Below, one piece after another: positions 59,181 through 59,964 of a stretch of DNA of 59,964 bases. The DNA lies in IMG/VR virus record IMGVR_UViG_3300037189_017920, positions 1-59,964 of that record; one strand, given 5' to 3'. A program made the translations under genes and the position numbers. The first letter of the stretch is position 1, and every line of letters begins with the position of its first letter. The notes below the pieces were generated by a model. That model had not been told where the DNA came from, did not search any database, and saw only the letters and a list, made by a program, of their open reading frames with translations. Origin of the DNA: a virus.

Positions 59181-59732
59181 TTAAAAATCGATTGCGAGTG
59201 TGGTGTTTTCGGCGACAGGAGCCTGCGTGGAAACCTCTGAAATTAGATCGTCCAGCTTCTCGCCGGCGTCGCCGATAAGTTCTTTCCGCTGATTAATCAG
59301 CTTCTTAAGTTGCTTGGAGCGTTGAGCATATACGTCAATCTCCAAGTTTGCGTCTTTGATCAAAAGATTCAAGGAGTTAACATTCTCCGCGGATTTGATG
59401 CGCTCGCACAGGGATTTGTAAGTGGAAGAAAGAGCCAATGAGCGCTGGAGTTTTTCCAAACCCTTAGAGCTGTCTCGCGTATTGCACACAGCCTCTAGTT
59501 CAGTTCTAATCTCTTCCTGAACAGCAAAAAACTCTTTTGTTCCGGCTTCCCGCGTGGCCCTGTCCGCAGCTTGAATATCTTGCCCGGCCTGAAGCAAGCG
59601 GTTTGCAAGCGTAGTGAGCTGCTCAAAACCTGCAACTGAATCGGAGATAAGCTTTAACCGCTCCGCTGTAATCTGCCACGAACCGCGTTTCTTGTCTCCC
59701 CCTGTTTGTTGTTTTCCTACTTTAGTTACATG
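59181..59732 (-). CDS. coiled-coil protein with IDF tail, N-terminus cut by a junction
   Basis: About 183 residues are readable (TKVGKQQTGGDKKRGSWQIT ... ENTTLAIDF). Helical coiled coil (KSLCERIKSAENVNSLNLLI, then YAQRSKQLKKLINQRKELIG). The C-terminus AIDF matches the tails of other proteins in this operon. Upstream sequence changes abruptly to GC-rich terminase DNA, so the true start is missing. The open frame can be extended into the GC-rich part, but that reading is nonsense there. Confidence 0.6.
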   Translation of the reverse strand, partial: HVTKVGKQQTGGDKKRGSWQITAERLKLISDSVAGFEQLTTLANRLLQAGQDIQAADRATREAGTKEFFAVQEEIRTELEAVCNTRDSSKGLEKLQRSLALSSTYKSLCERIKSAENVNSLNLLIKDANLEIDVYAQRSKQLKKLINQRKELIGDAGEKLDDLISEVSTQAPVAENTTLAIDF

Positions 59733-59964
59733 CCGGGCATCCAGATCGTCCAGCTTATCGGGCCGGGGTCGTTGGCGATCACCCAAGGAATCCAAACGTC
59801 GGCGACCAGCGTGCCGCCGATCTGCACGGCCTTGCGGAAATGCACGCGGCGCACCAGCGGATTCTGCAACGCGTCGAAGATCGGAACGAGCCACGGCGTC
59901 GTCCGCACCGAGAACGGTCCCGGCTGCGCGTAGGACTCCGGCAGCGTGATGTGCTTTCGCGCCC
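59733..59964 (-). pseudogene. GpA-like terminase large-subunit fragment, GC-rich, junction at its 3' end
   Basis: Minus-strand frame reads ARKHITLPESYAQPGPFSVR, then TTPWLVPIFDALQNPLVRRV and HFRKAVQIGGTLVADVWIPW. This fits the N-terminal ATPase region of GpA-type terminase large subunits (TPxLxxxMDALxxPxVxxVxxxKxxQxGxT, then PGPxxxV). It runs from beyond the right edge and ends at ATG CCC GGC ATG TAA where the local AT-rich gene begins. GC is about two-thirds, against about half in the neighbouring DNA, by eye. A mis-assembly or inserted foreign piece is likely. Confidence 0.7.

Larger units (their letters stand above)
395..59553 (+). repeat. dispersed plus-strand (C/G)CGTGG motif, quasi-regular
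   Basis: Hits on the plus strand include 395, 899, 1035, 1510, 1838, 2726, 2959, 3709, 4249, 5206 in the left part. In the right part they include 41664, 42076, 42586, 43046, 43440, 43850, 44322, 44903, 45505, 46061, 46311, 47020, 47427, 48235, 48433, 49053, 49402, 50032. Positions were read by eye, plus or minus a few bases. The base after the core is most often C or T. Gaps are mostly 250-800 bases, with a long gap near 15.9-18.1 kb. Confidence 0.45.

Overview
The window reads as most of the genome of a tailed double-stranded DNA phage that infects a cyanobacterium. The host call rests on a phage-type NblA phycobilisome-degradation protein at 48.6 kb, on SpeD and ThyX, which are frequent in cyanophages, and on tail-fibre domains of a kind I associate with cyanobacterial phages. 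I see no photosystem genes, RNA polymerase, integrase, tape-measure, sheath or tail-tube gene. A podovirus-like or otherwise simple tail is therefore possible, but this is an inference from absence, and the terminase and most of the portal lie outside or are broken.

Layout. 0-6.6 kb, plus strand: head module. It holds a partial portal-like protein, a Pro/Gln-rich scaffold-like protein overlapping it in another frame, a methyltransferase-fold protein, small proteins, and a major capsid gene split by a group I intron that carries a LAGLIDADG endonuclease. A capsid-associated protein and a strong terminator follow. 6.7-17 kb: virion proteins and a SleB/M23-like virion lysin, interrupted by a minus-strand Dps-like ferritin and a helix-turn-helix (HTH) protein. 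17-20.1 kb, minus strand: small regulatory genes (a Dam-like methyltransferase, HTH proteins, degenerate HNH/zinc proteins) with a cloverleaf-like RNA element. 20.1-20.5 kb: divergent control region with nested inverted repeats and short direct repeats. 20.5-36.9 kb, plus strand: about a dozen fibre and appendage proteins, rich in Ser-Gly repeats and including paralogous pairs with variable centres. 36.9-43.3 kb: GT47-like glycosyltransferase, SpeD, HNH nuclease, small membrane proteins, a two-domain endolysin (GH24 lysozyme plus C39 peptidase), small genes and ThyX. 43.4-59.7 kb, minus strand: replication and takeover genes (primase-helicase, PD-(D/E)XK exonuclease, SSB-like proteins, family A DNA polymerase, MoxR ATPase plus VWA protein). 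NblA stands alone on the plus strand among them. The last ~230 bases are GC-rich and encode a fragment of a GpA-like terminase that stops at an abrupt junction, probably a chimera or foreign insert.

How the genes may work together. The replication set (primase-helicase, polymerase with proofreading, exonuclease, ThyX, SSB-like proteins) looks self-sufficient for DNA synthesis. NblA, Dps and SpeD would tune host phycobilisomes, iron or oxidative stress, and polyamines. The MoxR-VWA pair may act as a chaperone in host takeover or virion assembly. The least explained signal is a short plus-strand motif, (C/G)CGTGG followed mostly by C or T. It recurs roughly every half kilobase across most of the window, in both plus- and minus-coded regions, and its complement is rarer. 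All positions and counts were read by eye; no search or alignment was run.
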